This document shows positions 8,099 to 16,171 of a stretch of DNA of 26,496 nt, piece by piece; the first letter of the stretch is position 1, and every line of letters starts with the position of its first letter. The translations under genes and the position numbers were made by a program. Under the pieces are notes generated by a model. The model had not been told where the DNA came from. It searched no databases and saw only the letters and a list, made by a program, of their open reading frames with translations. This DNA is from RGIG3009 sp045595845 (GTDB lineage: Bacteria > Bacillota > Clostridia > Oscillospirales > Acutalibacteraceae). The stretch is taken from positions 1 through 26,496 of the forward strand of contig JAZOBF010000007.1 of NCBI GenBank assembly GCA_045595845.1, written 5' to 3'.

Positions 8099-10429
8099 AT
8101 GAGGAATATAAGCGGTGGGGGAACGATTACGGTAAAAAAAGCTTGGTGGGATAACCAAGTCGGACGAACCGTGATTGAAATGATTGGCGGAATCATATTG
8201 GGATTATTACTTCCGCGAGCTTCGGTTTACGGGGGGCTAATGCCGTTTAGCATCGGGTTGTCGGCAGCCATTGGAGGTCCCTCGGCAATATTGGTATATC
8301 TTGCAACCTTTATTGGCTATTTACTCCAAGGTGCTACGGTTTCTCTGCGCTATATAGCCGCTTTGGTGACGGTCGCGGGGTTACGGTGGGCAATCAGCGG
8401 GTTTCGCGTTATTTCGCGTTCCGTGCTGTTTCCGGCAGCGGTTGCTTTTGTCGGACTATTGGTCACGGGAAGCGCTATGTTACTGGGTGCAACACCCGGA
8501 ATAAGCGCTATTCTCACTATTTTTGCCGAAAGTTTATTAGGAGGCGGATTCGCGTATTTCACGGCGGTCTTTTTACGGGAAATTCCGGATATACAAGAAC
8601 ACGCATTTTCGGCTAACGGACAAACGAGTGCTATGGTGTTGACGGCAGTAGTGATGATGGCGTTGTTGACCGTCGAATTTGGCGGCATATCACCCGGGCG
8701 AATTCTGTGTGGGGTGATTATTCTCTTGTCGGCCCGTTGTGGGGGCCTCGCAGGTGGTGCATCCGTTGGTGTGTTGATGGGTGTGGCGGTACTGCTTGCA
8801 ACACCCGATATGGCACATCTGTCGCCCGCTTTCGCGCTCGGCGGTGTCTTAGCAGCCGTTTTTTCAGAAAAGGGAAAAGGACTATCGGCGTCAATGTATT
8901 TTTTATCCCTTGCCATTGCAACCGTGCAAGCGAATGAGGAAGCGGTAATCCTTATCGGTTTATACGAGGCCGCCGCTTGTTGTTTGCTTTTTTTAGTGTT
9001 GCCGTCTTCGTTGGAAACCATAATAGAGCGAACATTTTTACAATCCCACCAACTCCCCGAGGTGTACGCATCCCGTAAAGCAACATCACTAAAACTGGAA
9101 TATGCGGCAAATGCCATGACAGAAGTAGTCGGGACCGTGGATACCATATCGTGTCAACTTGCGACACTTGGTGCACCGGAAATCGGCAGCGTGTGCCGTG
9201 AATGTATGGATGAAGTTTGCGGCAAATGTAAAAAGCGTACGATATGTTGGGAAACCCATTTTTCCTCCGTCATGGATTCTGTCAACCACTTAATCCCTGT
9301 TCTCCGTTCAAAAGGTGAGGTTACACCGGAAGAGTTATCCGGATACCTACATTCCGATTGCCTTTCAAAAGAAGCATTTATCGATTCTCTCACCGGACAT
9401 TATCGTGAATTTTTAGTGCATCAAGCCGCTTTTGGACGATTACAGGAATTGCGTTCCATCGTCAACGATCAATTTGCCAGTATGGCAACCATGCTCAAAG
9501 AATTTGCAGAGCGGTTTTCCCATCCCGAATGGTCGGATGTGGAAACTGAAAAGCGTGTTCGACAGATGCTTGCGAAAGAAAAAATTGAGAGTTTCTCATT
9601 GTCTTGCCGTGTCAGCGACCGCGGGCGAATGACGGTGGAAATTTTACTTGACGGCAAATATCAACCGCACGAAAAGGGAACATTTCGTCGTAAACTCGGA
9701 GAGGTATGCGGTCGTTCTTTTGCACAACCGATCACCGAATACGCCGCGGGTGTAACACGCATTTCGTTTGTGGAGGAAAATAAATACCGTGTTACCGTGG
9801 GGACGGCGCAACTTCTGTGTAAAGGGGAAAAGCTTTGCGGCGATGCGTACGAAATTTTCCGTGACAGCGAGGGCGGACAGTTGCTTGTTCTCAGCGACGG
9901 TATGGGTAGCGGCGGTCGTGCGTCGGTAGACAGTGCAATGGCAGCAGGCCTTGCCGTACGATTACTCAAAGCAGGGTTTGGATACGAAAGTATGTTAAAA
10001 ATGATAAACACAGCCCTTATGACGAAATCAGAAGACGAGAGTTTAGCAACATTGGATATTGTTGATGTCAATCTGTACAGCGGAACGGTCGAGTTTTTAA
10101 AAGCCGGCGCGGGTGCATCGATTTTGTACAGCAAGGGACGCGTATCGCGTATTGAGGAGTCGTCGTTGCCGCTGGGTATATTACGAGAGTTGACCTTTGC
10201 TCGAACCCGTGACCGCTTGGTAGAGGGTGACATCTTAATTACCATGAGTGACGGTGTCAGCAATGAAGGATTATCGTGGGTTGAAGAGATTGTTAAGTCA
10301 TACGATAACGGGACAGAGACTGATCTCAGCGAACTGGCAGATGCCATCGCTACAGGCGCACGCGATCGTCAGGGTTCACAGGAGGATGACATTACGGTTT
10401 TGGTGGCGCAATTACGAAGAACGGCGTAA
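8099..10429 (+). CDS. spoIIE: Stage II sporulation protein E (SpoIIE), membrane PP2C phosphatase
   Basis: This 776-residue protein dephosphorylates the anti-anti-sigma factor SpoIIAA and so activates sigma-F in the forespore; it also works at the polar septum. The N-terminal part to about residue 320 is a bundle of roughly ten hydrophobic helices. A central region (about 330-560) includes a four-Cys cluster, CRECMDEVCGKCKKRTIC. The C-terminal domain (about 565-776) is a PPM/PP2C phosphatase with metal-binding Asp600-Gly601 in LSDGMGSGG, Asp718 in MSDGVSN, and E762-D763-D764 in EDDITVLVA. The length is close to other clostridial SpoIIE proteins (about 800). Start ATG 8099 has AAGGTGG ten bases upstream. 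A terminator follows, and the gene stands alone. It is the clearest sign of a spore-forming host. Confidence 0.96.
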   Translation: MRNISGGGTITVKKAWWDNQVGRTVIEMIGGIILGLLLPRASVYGGLMPFSIGLSAAIGGPSAILVYLATFIGYLLQGATVSLRYIAALVTVAGLRWAISGFRVISRSVLFPAAVAFVGLLVTGSAMLLGATPGISAILTIFAESLLGGGFAYFTAVFLREIPDIQEHAFSANGQTSAMVLTAVVMMALLTVEFGGISPGRILCGVIILLSARCGGLAGGASVGVLMGVAVLLATPDMAHLSPAFALGGVLAAVFSEKGKGLSASMYFLSLAIATVQANEEAVILIGLYEAAACCLLFLVLPSSLETIIERTFLQSHQLPEVYASRKATSLKLEYAANAMTEVVGTVDTISCQLATLGAPEIGSVCRECMDEVCGKCKKRTICWETHFSSVMDSVNHLIPVLRSKGEVTPEELSGYLHSDCLSKEAFIDSLTGHYREFLVHQAAFGRLQELRSIVNDQFASMATMLKEFAERFSHPEWSDVETEKRVRQMLAKEKIESFSLSCRVSDRGRMTVEILLDGKYQPHEKGTFRRKLGEVCGRSFAQPITEYAAGVTRISFVEENKYRVTVGTAQLLCKGEKLCGDAYEIFRDSEGGQLLVLSDGMGSGGRASVDSAMAAGLAVRLLKAGFGYESMLKMINTALMTKSEDESLATLDIVDVNLYSGTVEFLKAGAGASILYSKGRVSRIEESSLPLGILRELTFARTRDRLVEGDILITMSDGVSNEGLSWVEEIVKSYDNGTETDLSELADAIATGARDRQGSQEDDITVLVAQLRRTA

Positions 10430-10440
10430 AATCATGAAAA

Positions 10441-10465
10441 CCCCCGCGGTAAAATACCGCGGGGG
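10441..10465. terminator. Bidirectional terminator between spoIIE and thrS
   Basis: An 11-bp perfect stem (CCCCCGCGGTA at 10441-10451, TACCGCGGGGG at 10455-10465) with an AAA loop sits between the convergent genes. It is followed by TTGGTTTGTT on the plus strand and by TTTTCATG on the minus strand. Confidence 0.85.
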
Positions 10466-10486
10466 TTGGTTTGTTGATAATGGTAG

Positions 10487-12421
10487 TTAACGCGTTTTTT
10501 CGGCCACTTCTTTAAGTGCTTTTGTCATGAATTCATCGATTGTCATCGTGCCGATATCACCGTCTTTACGGGAACGCACCGATACCAGACCGGCTTGTGC
10601 TTCGCGTTCGCCGACAACCAGCATATACGGAATTTTCTGCATTTGTGCTTCGCGAATCTTGTAACCGATTTTTTCATTACGCACATCGGTTTCTGCACGG
10701 AATCCGTATTGTTTGAGCATTTCGGTTATCTCAGTGGCTTTATCTAACAGTTTTTCAGACAATGGCAGTACGCGGATCTGTTCGGGTGCCAGCCACAGCG
10801 GAAAAGCACCGGCATATTTTTCAATGAGGTACGCGAGCGTACGCTCGTAGCAACCGAGACTGGTGCGGTGAATGATATAAGGACGAACCTTCTGCCCGTT
10901 TTGATCTGTATATTCCATGTCGAATTGTTCGGCCAACAACTGATCTACCTGAATAGTCACGATGGTATCTTCCTTGCCGAATACATTGCGATACTGAATA
11001 TCTAACTTTGGACCGTAAAAAGCAGCTTCGTCGATGCCGATCGCATACTCTAATCCTAAATCGTCCAAGATTTTCCCCATAATCCCTTGGGCTTCCTCCC
11101 ATTGTTCGGGAGTACCGATATATTTTTCCTTGTTATTCGGATCCCATTGAGAGAAGCGGAATGTGCAATCTTCCCACATACCAATTGTATCCAATACATG
11201 TTTTGCAAGTTCCAAACAGCCCTTGAACTCGGCTTCCAATTGATCGGGACGCAAAATCAAATGACCTTCCGAAATGGTAAATTGACGCACACGGATAAGG
11301 CCGTGCATTTCACCGCTATCCTCATTACGGAACAGGGTAGAGGTTTCTCCCAAGCGCATCGGCAAATCCCGATAAGAACGAGCGCGGTTTAAAAATACCT
11401 GATACTGGAACGGGCATGTCATCGGACGCATTGCCAAACATTCTTTGGAATCGTCTTTGGGATCGCCGATCACGAACATACCGTCAAGATAATGATCCCA
11501 GTGTCCAGAAATTTTGTAGAGATCGCTTTTCGCCATTAACGGGGTTTTGGTGAGTAAATAGCCGCGTTTTTGTTCCTCATCTTCGATCCAACGCTGTAAC
11601 AACTGTACCACGCGAGCACCTTTGGGGAGCAAGATCGGTAAGCCCTGCCCGATAACATCCACCGTGGTGAATAATTCCAACTCGCGTCCGAGTTTGTTAT
11701 GATCGCGTTTTTTGGCCTCTTCCAATTGATTGAGATGTTCTTCCAGCTCTGCCGCTTTCGGGAAAGAAATACCGTAAATGCGTTGCAGCATCTTATTTTT
11801 CGAATCGCCGCGCCAGTAAGCACCTGTGGCACTAAGTAACTTAACTGCTTTCAAGCGACCGGTATCCGGCAGGTGTGGGCCGGCACAAAGATCGGTAAAA
11901 TCTCCTTGACGATAAAATGAAATATCGCTATCTTCCGGCAAGTTTTCAATCAGTTCCACCTTATACGGTTCGTCTGCCATCAATGCAAGTGCCTCGGAAC
12001 GGGGGAGAGTAAACCGCTCAATAGGCAACGCCTCTTTAATGATTTTTTTCATTTCAGCTTCAATAGCCATCAAATCGTCCGGAGAAAAGCCGCCGACATG
12101 ATCGAAGTCATAATAAAAACCGGAATCAATAGACGGACCGATTGCCAACTTGACATCGGGATACAGGCGTTTTACGGCTTGTGCCATAACATGGGACGTG
12201 GTGTGCCAATACGCTTTTTTACCATCCGCATCGTCAAATGTTAAAATTTCCAGCGTGCAGTCAGCAACCAAGGCGGTGCGTAAGTCCGCCACTTCACCGT
12301 TTACACGCGCCGCACAGGCGGCACGGTACAGTCCCATAGAAATTTCGCGGCACAGTGCATCAACGGTTGTATTTTCGGCAACCTCGCGCACATCGCCGCC
12401 TTTCAGCGTGATTTTTATCAT
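10487..12421 (-). CDS. thrS: Threonyl-tRNA synthetase
   Basis: This 644-residue class II synthetase charges tRNA-Thr with threonine. It has an N-terminal TGS domain (MIKITLKGGDVREVAENTTV), an editing domain with HTTSHVMAQAVKRLYPD, and a catalytic core. Core motifs include RPMTCPFQYQVF (Zn-ligand Cys), FRNEDSGEMHGLIRVRQFT (motif 2 region), ISEGHL, and PYIIHRTSLGCYER (Zn-ligand His and motif 3). The anticodon-binding domain closes with IRVLPLSEKLLDKATEI and VGEREAQAGLVSVRSR. The motif 2 wording is that of the clostridial branch. The open frame runs to 12565, but ATG 12421 follows AAAGGAG and opens directly into the TGS domain; the extra frame belongs to the T-box leader. Expression is controlled by the T-box at 12443-12684. 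Confidence 0.96.
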   Translation of the reverse strand: MIKITLKGGDVREVAENTTVDALCREISMGLYRAACAARVNGEVADLRTALVADCTLEILTFDDADGKKAYWHTTSHVMAQAVKRLYPDVKLAIGPSIDSGFYYDFDHVGGFSPDDLMAIEAEMKKIIKEALPIERFTLPRSEALALMADEPYKVELIENLPEDSDISFYRQGDFTDLCAGPHLPDTGRLKAVKLLSATGAYWRGDSKNKMLQRIYGISFPKAAELEEHLNQLEEAKKRDHNKLGRELELFTTVDVIGQGLPILLPKGARVVQLLQRWIEDEEQKRGYLLTKTPLMAKSDLYKISGHWDHYLDGMFVIGDPKDDSKECLAMRPMTCPFQYQVFLNRARSYRDLPMRLGETSTLFRNEDSGEMHGLIRVRQFTISEGHLILRPDQLEAEFKGCLELAKHVLDTIGMWEDCTFRFSQWDPNNKEKYIGTPEQWEEAQGIMGKILDDLGLEYAIGIDEAAFYGPKLDIQYRNVFGKEDTIVTIQVDQLLAEQFDMEYTDQNGQKVRPYIIHRTSLGCYERTLAYLIEKYAGAFPLWLAPEQIRVLPLSEKLLDKATEITEMLKQYGFRAETDVRNEKIGYKIREAQMQKIPYMLVVGEREAQAGLVSVRSRKDGDIGTMTIDEFMTKALKEVAEKTR

Positions 12422-12442
12422 CGTTGTTTCTCCTTTCAAAAC

Positions 12443-12684
12443 AAAAACCCCGCCCCCAAAAAATAGGGGCGAGGCAATTACATCCACGCGGTTCCACCCT
12501 GATTTACGGATACGAAATCCGAACTCATTGTTCGCTGATAACGGTGCGTGCCGTCGTTCTTTCACATGCGTTCCCGAACGCGCTCAGGGGTGGTATCCAT
12601 TTGTCGTTTCCTGCGTCCTTTTCAGCAACCGGACGCTCTCTGGGAGGAATTGGTGACAAAGTCGTTCCCGTCATTGCTTTAACG
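12443..12684 (-). ncRNA. T-box leader (threonine-responsive) of thrS
   Basis: Read on the minus strand, the leader contains the T-box core AGGGTGGAACCGCG (12487-12500) followed by a terminator. The terminator pairs CCTCGCCCC with GGGGCGGGG and ends in TTTTT (12443-12474). A long Stem I lies upstream, with GCGTCC/GGACGC arms. The likely specifier is ACC (12592-12594) in the context GGATACCACC, a threonine codon that agrees with the downstream gene. Uncharged tRNA-Thr would stabilise the antiterminator and switch thrS on. Confidence 0.9.
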
Positions 12685-12690
12685 ACATAC

Positions 12691-12719
12691 ATCGTAACAC
12701 TAATAATTGGTTTTGTCAA
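12691..12719 (-). promoter_or_regulatory. Sigma-A promoter of the thrS T-box transcript
   Basis: On the minus strand, TTGACA (12714-12719) and TACGAT (12691-12696) are spaced by 17 bases. The start of transcription is expected near 12684. Confidence 0.75.
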
Positions 12720-12736
12720 GGGAAAGACAAAAATCA

Positions 12737-12765
12737 TTGACTTTGATATTTGTTATTGGTATACT
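12737..12765 (+). promoter_or_regulatory. Sigma-A promoter of the cobalamin-riboswitch transcript
   Basis: TTGACT (12737-12742) and TATACT (12760-12765) are 17 bases apart. It is divergent from the thrS promoter, with only 17 bases between the two -35 boxes. Confidence 0.78.
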
Positions 12766-12799
12766 GCTTCATGACAGGATTCGAGCCCTGTCGAATATT

Positions 12800-12976
12800 A
12801 AATCAGAATCATGTAGGCTGTCAGGTGCTCGGCTATACGCCGACCTAACAAGGAAGAGGGGTGTGAATCCCCCACGAACCCGTCGCTGTATTTGGGTGAC
12901 TGTCGTTTCAATATGCCACTGAGTAATCGGGAAGGCGAAACGGCGCGGCCCATAAGTCAGAAGACTTGCCTGATTT
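12800..12976 (+). ncRNA. Cobalamin (vitamin B12) riboswitch
   Basis: The B12 box AGTCAGAAGACTTGCC is at 12955-12970, and a closing P1 stem pairs AAATCAG (12800-12806) with CTGATTT (12970-12976). The expected core pieces occur in order: CAGGTGC (12822-12828), AAGGAAGAGGGGTGTGAAT, ACGAACCCGTCGCTGTA, ATGCCACTG and CGGGAAGGCGAAACGGC. A terminator-like hairpin follows at 13005-13030. Binding of a cobalamin should shut off the DUF4430/ECF-S genes. Confidence 0.9.
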
Positions 12977-13004
12977 CGCCGTGCAGGTAGCTACGAGTGT
13001 TGGC

Positions 13005-13030
13005 GAGGGCACAAGTTATAGCCTCTTTTT
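13005..13030 (+). terminator. Riboswitch-controlled terminator
   Basis: GAGGGC (13005-13010) can pair with GCCTC (13021-13025) around a ten-base loop with one bulged G, followed by TTTTT (13026-13030). It lies between the cobalamin aptamer and the first gene. The antiterminator partner was not worked out. Confidence 0.6.
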
Positions 13031-13102
13031 GCGGCTTTTACCCTTCTTGTAACCCTTCTGTCGGCATCGCTTACGCGATTCGGAAAAGAAAGGGTGTTTT
13101 TT

Positions 13103-13501
13103 ATGCAAAAAAAGAAATGGCTCGGACTGGTGTTTGGTTTTGTGGTACTCGTGTTGGTGGCGGCTGCTGCAGCTGTCATCTATGTGAAAACGCGACCGGA
13201 ACCGCAACAAGGTGCCAAGACAGTCACGGTGAAAATGGTGTATGATGATGTTGACACCTCCATCACACTCAACACCGATGCAGAATATCTGCGTGGTGCG
13301 TTGGAAGAACAGGAACTGATTGCCGGTGATGAGTCCGAATACGGTCTGTTTGTCAAAACAGTAAACGGTCGCACTGTTGATGACGCAAAGCAAGAGTGGT
13401 GGTGCTTTACCAAAGGCGGCGAAACACTGATGACCGGTGTTGACACAACACCCATTGCGGATGGTGAACAGTTTGAAATCACACTCAAAGTCGGCTGGTA
13501 A
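13103..13501 (+). CDS. Membrane-anchored DUF4430 (transcobalamin-like) protein
   Basis: This 132-residue protein has a basic N-terminus and one hydrophobic helix (about residues 7-26), with no lipobox Cys. It is therefore probably anchored to the membrane with its C-terminal domain outside. That domain (about 38-132) looks like DUF4430: the YLRGALEEQELI helix, SEYGLFVKTVNG, then EWWCFTKGGETLMTGVDTTPIADGEQFEITL. DUF4430 is related to the C-terminal domain of transcobalamin and intrinsic factor. ATG 13103 is chosen because AAAGGG lies eight bases upstream; the GTG at 13094 overlaps that site. It sits behind a cobalamin riboswitch and overlaps an ECF S component gene, so a role in capturing cobalamin or a related corrinoid at the surface is a reasonable inference, not proven. 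Confidence 0.85.
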   Translation: MQKKKWLGLVFGFVVLVLVAAAAAVIYVKTRPEPQQGAKTVTVKMVYDDVDTSITLNTDAEYLRGALEEQELIAGDESEYGLFVKTVNGRTVDDAKQEWWCFTKGGETLMTGVDTTPIADGEQFEITLKVGW

Positions 13502-14000
13502 ACACAAACTTGCGTTGCCACAATTGGTGATTCTGAGCCTTTTGGGAGCGTTGTTGTTTGTTGTGCAGGTGGCTTTTGGGTTTCTTCCCAATATTGAATT
13601 AGTGTCGGTACTAATCATTGTCTACACCCGTGTATACGGTTGGAAGGTGTTTTATCCCATCTACCTGTTTGTTGTGTTAGAGGCCGTATATTACGGAATC
13701 AACACTTGGGTAATCCAATATGCATATGTATGGGCCATTCTGGCGCTCGTGGTTTTACCGCTAAGGAGGTACGATTCGAGAAGTTTATGGGTGCTTGTGA
13801 ATACCGCCTACGGCTTTTTGTTTGGTGCTTTTTGCTCAATTACCTACCTGTTGATCGGTGGTGTTTCCGCTATGGCGGCATATTGGCTGTCCGGTATCCC
13901 TTTTGATTTATTACACATGGTCGGTAATTTCCTCACGGCACTCATTCTTTGCGATCCACTCTATCGACTGTTATCGCGCCTAAAACAAACTGTACAATAA
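13461..14000 (+). CDS. ECF transporter S component (probably cobalamin-specific)
   Basis: This small membrane protein of about 179 residues has five or six hydrophobic segments. It reads like the substrate-binding S subunit of an energy-coupling factor importer: the opening helix LVILSLLGALLFVVQVAFGF, then PNIELVSVLIIVYTRVYGWK, and GIPFDLLHMVGNFLTALIL near the end. These S units need shared EcfA/EcfT subunits, which are not encoded nearby. The start is uncertain. ATG 13461 lies inside the previous gene (41-base overlap) without a clear ribosome binding site, and TTG 13473, six bases after GGATGGTG, is an alternative; both leave the first helix intact. Substrate assignment rests on the cobalamin riboswitch upstream and the DUF4430 partner. 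Confidence 0.85.
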   Translation: MVNSLKSHSKSAGKHKLALPQLVILSLLGALLFVVQVAFGFLPNIELVSVLIIVYTRVYGWKVFYPIYLFVVLEAVYYGINTWVIQYAYVWAILALVVLPLRRYDSRSLWVLVNTAYGFLFGAFCSITYLLIGGVSAMAAYWLSGIPFDLLHMVGNFLTALILCDPLYRLLSRLKQTVQ

Positions 14001-14001
14001 C

Positions 14002-14033
14002 AGAAAAGCACGGGACGATACCCGTGCTTTTCT
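14002..14033 (+). terminator. Terminator of the cobalamin-riboswitch operon
   Basis: A 13-bp stem with arms AGAAAAGCACGGG (14002-14014) and CCCGTGCTTTTCT (14021-14033) has a six-base loop. The T-tract is part of the 3' arm. It lies just behind the ECF-S stop codon. Confidence 0.85.
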
Positions 14034-14034
14034 A

Positions 14035-14063
14035 TTGACTTTATTATATACTTATCCTATAAT
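14035..14063 (+). promoter_or_regulatory. Strong sigma-A promoter of the two-component/prmC operon
   Basis: TTGACT (14035-14040) and a perfect TATAAT (14058-14063) are separated by 17 bases, directly behind the preceding terminator and 36 bases before the first gene. Confidence 0.82.
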
Positions 14064-14098
14064 AAAGCCAGTTGTTGTATGCGAAAAGGGGAAGTGCC

Positions 14099-15454
14099 AT
14101 GAAAGGATATCGGTATCTGAAACTGTTTGTCACGATGCTGGTTGTTTGCCTGTTTTTTTCAGGTTGTAACATCATCGGGTTAGATGTGGAAAATCAGCTG
14201 ATTCCCCCGCAAAACGATAAAGAACAGAATGCGATGCAAGACGCTCTCTACAACTATTTGCAGAGTTATAATTTTACCCTTACCTATCCAAACGAGGGGG
14301 CGTATCAAACGCCCTTTATCGTTCTCGACCAAATCAAAGAGACCGCGATACTGTCGGAAGAATCGGTATCAAAAGAGGTTGTCCCGGATTCGAACTCTTT
14401 GGGAAACTGGGGTATTGTTTTTTATCGGTGGAGCATACATAATGCAAAAACAAAAATACACCTACTGAAGAAAAACAACGAAGGTATCTGGGAATCGTTG
14501 GCGGATGTTGAAGGGCTCAGCGAAGAGGTTGCAGAAGTGAATTTTGCCGACTTAAACGGTGATGGATTTCCGGAACTGCTGGTAGGCTGGAATCTGTATA
14601 ATACCACCGATAAGCGGTTATCCATCTACCGAATGGATCGTCAATTATCCACGGTTGGGTTTGAAAACGCCTATACCTCGTTAAGAACAGCGGATATGAC
14701 GGACGATAATGCCGATGACATCTTGCTTTTTAACATCAGCAGCGGCGAGGCAGAGGTTAAAGCGCGGTTGTATTCGTATGTAAACAACCAACTGCAATTC
14801 CGTGGCGAAACGCAGTTAGACAGCGGCATCAAACAGATAGGGGCTTCCATTGTCGCCAAACTTTCGCCGACGGTCAACGGAATTTTTACCGATTGCCGAA
14901 AAGATGCCGACACCACCATTACGGAATTGATTTACTGGAACAACAGTTCACTCGAATCCCCATTTAGCGATAAACCGACGAATCTCAATACCCTTACTGC
15001 ACGCGAAGTAGGACTTGCTTGTTCCGATATCGACGGCGACGGAATTGTAGAATGGCCGGTTTCCAAACGAGTGAGCGGGTACGAAAACGCAACACTGGAA
15101 AAAACGCTGTGGCAAACCGACTGGATGTCTTACGATTTTCGGTCGGCACAGATTGAGAAAAAATTCGGCAGCATTGTCAATCCGATGGATGGATATATGT
15201 TGCGGTTGCGTCGGGAGTGGGAGGAAAAGGCAATCGCCCTTTCATACGATGCAGATAAGCACATATTAAGCATTGGATTTGTCAAGGAATCCGAACCTTT
15301 CCTACAGCTGTTGGCAACTCATTCCAATACGAAGATCGTACTTCCGGATGGCTTTGTGTATTTTGAAGGACCGGACGCTTGGCGCTATGCCGTACATATC
15401 AACGATGAGATTGTGACAGCGGAGGAAATTCAGTATCTTTTTGCTATCCTGTAA
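14099..15454 (+). CDS. Lipoprotein with FG-GAP/VCBS-like repeats
   Basis: This is a 451-residue predicted surface lipoprotein. The signal peptide MKGYRYLKLFVTMLVVCLF ends in a lipobox FSGC. The mature part carries repeated Ca2+-binding-like loops of the FG-GAP/VCBS type (ADLNGDGFPELLVGWN, ADMTDDNADDILLFN, SDIDGDGIVEWPVS), suggesting a beta-propeller. ATG 14099 is chosen because of AAAAGGGGA upstream and because it opens the signal peptide; the frame extends to 14072 without support. It is the first gene of an operon, 14 bases ahead of a response regulator and its kinase. It may act as an envelope sensor or accessory for that pair, which is inference from position only. No enzymatic motif is seen. 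Confidence 0.82.
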   Translation: MKGYRYLKLFVTMLVVCLFFSGCNIIGLDVENQLIPPQNDKEQNAMQDALYNYLQSYNFTLTYPNEGAYQTPFIVLDQIKETAILSEESVSKEVVPDSNSLGNWGIVFYRWSIHNAKTKIHLLKKNNEGIWESLADVEGLSEEVAEVNFADLNGDGFPELLVGWNLYNTTDKRLSIYRMDRQLSTVGFENAYTSLRTADMTDDNADDILLFNISSGEAEVKARLYSYVNNQLQFRGETQLDSGIKQIGASIVAKLSPTVNGIFTDCRKDADTTITELIYWNNSSLESPFSDKPTNLNTLTAREVGLACSDIDGDGIVEWPVSKRVSGYENATLEKTLWQTDWMSYDFRSAQIEKKFGSIVNPMDGYMLRLRREWEEKAIALSYDADKHILSIGFVKESEPFLQLLATHSNTKIVLPDGFVYFEGPDAWRYAVHINDEIVTAEEIQYLFAIL

Positions 15455-15468
15455 GAAGGAGTGTCGTA

Positions 15469-16149
15469 ATGTCGCGCATATTGGTTTGTGAAGATGAACG
15501 CCCCATCCGCGAGTTGTTAACAATCAACTTAAAACGGTACGGATACGAAGTGTTTGAAGCCACTTCCGGTGAAGAGGCGTTGCAAGTCTATGATGAAACG
15601 CCGAACCTTCAGCTGGCCTTGTTAGATATCATGCTGCCGAAAATGGACGGATTTGCCGTGTGTGAAGCCTTGCGCAAACGCGACGCCTCTATGGGTATTG
15701 TCATGCTTACCGCTCGTGCTCAGGAAAGTGAAAAAATCAGAGCATTGAAGCTTGGTGCAGACGATTATGTGACCAAGCCGTTCAGCCCCTCCGAATTGGC
15801 GGCGCGCTTAGAAGCGTTGGAACGGCGAATTGCTCGCTCAAAGTCGAGTGCATTACAATCGGGGGTTTTTACTCTGGATTTGCGCACCCATACGCTTAAA
15901 AAAGCGGGAAAACCGATTGATTTGACACAGGTTGAGTTTCAGTTGATGCAATGCTTCCTGGAGAATCAAGGGTGTCCTCTGTCGCGCGTGGAAATTTTAC
16001 ACCGTGTATGGGGCGAGGAGTATTTTGGTGAAGAGAAAATTGTAGATGTGAACATTAGGCGATTACGGATGAAGATTGAAAACAGCGCTTCAGAACCCCA
16101 ACATATTGTAACGGTTTGGGGAACCGGATATTGCTGGAATGACCAATAA
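15469..16149 (+). CDS. OmpR/PhoB-type response regulator
   Basis: This 226-residue transcription factor has a receiver domain (1-120) with the acidic pair CEDE near the start, phospho-acceptor Asp53 in LALLDIMLPKMDG, the switch Thr in VMLTARAQ, and Lys in YVTKPFSPSEL. A winged-helix DNA-binding domain follows (about 128-226; VEFQLMQCFLEN, SRVEILHRVWG, VDVNIRRLRMKIE). Both domains are complete. AAGGAG lies seven bases before ATG 15469. It is paired with the kinase 22 bases downstream. The target genes are unknown; the operon's own promoter at 14035 is an obvious candidate, but I see no clear direct repeat there. Confidence 0.95.
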   Translation: MSRILVCEDERPIRELLTINLKRYGYEVFEATSGEEALQVYDETPNLQLALLDIMLPKMDGFAVCEALRKRDASMGIVMLTARAQESEKIRALKLGADDYVTKPFSPSELAARLEALERRIARSKSSALQSGVFTLDLRTHTLKKAGKPIDLTQVEFQLMQCFLENQGCPLSRVEILHRVWGEEYFGEEKIVDVNIRRLRMKIENSASEPQHIVTVWGTGYCWNDQ

Positions 16150-16171
16150 AAGGCTGAAAGGAGGAACGACT

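Noticed and set aside
8350..9147. A long minus-strand frame (265 residues) opposite spoIIE.
   Set aside because: It lies wholly inside the membrane domain of spoIIE, has no ribosome binding site and has a low-complexity Ser/Thr/Ala-rich translation, so it is a shadow frame.
12150..12656. A plus-strand frame of 168 residues over the start of thrS and its leader.
   Set aside because: It overlaps the thrS coding start and the T-box, both well supported on the other strand, and matches no family.
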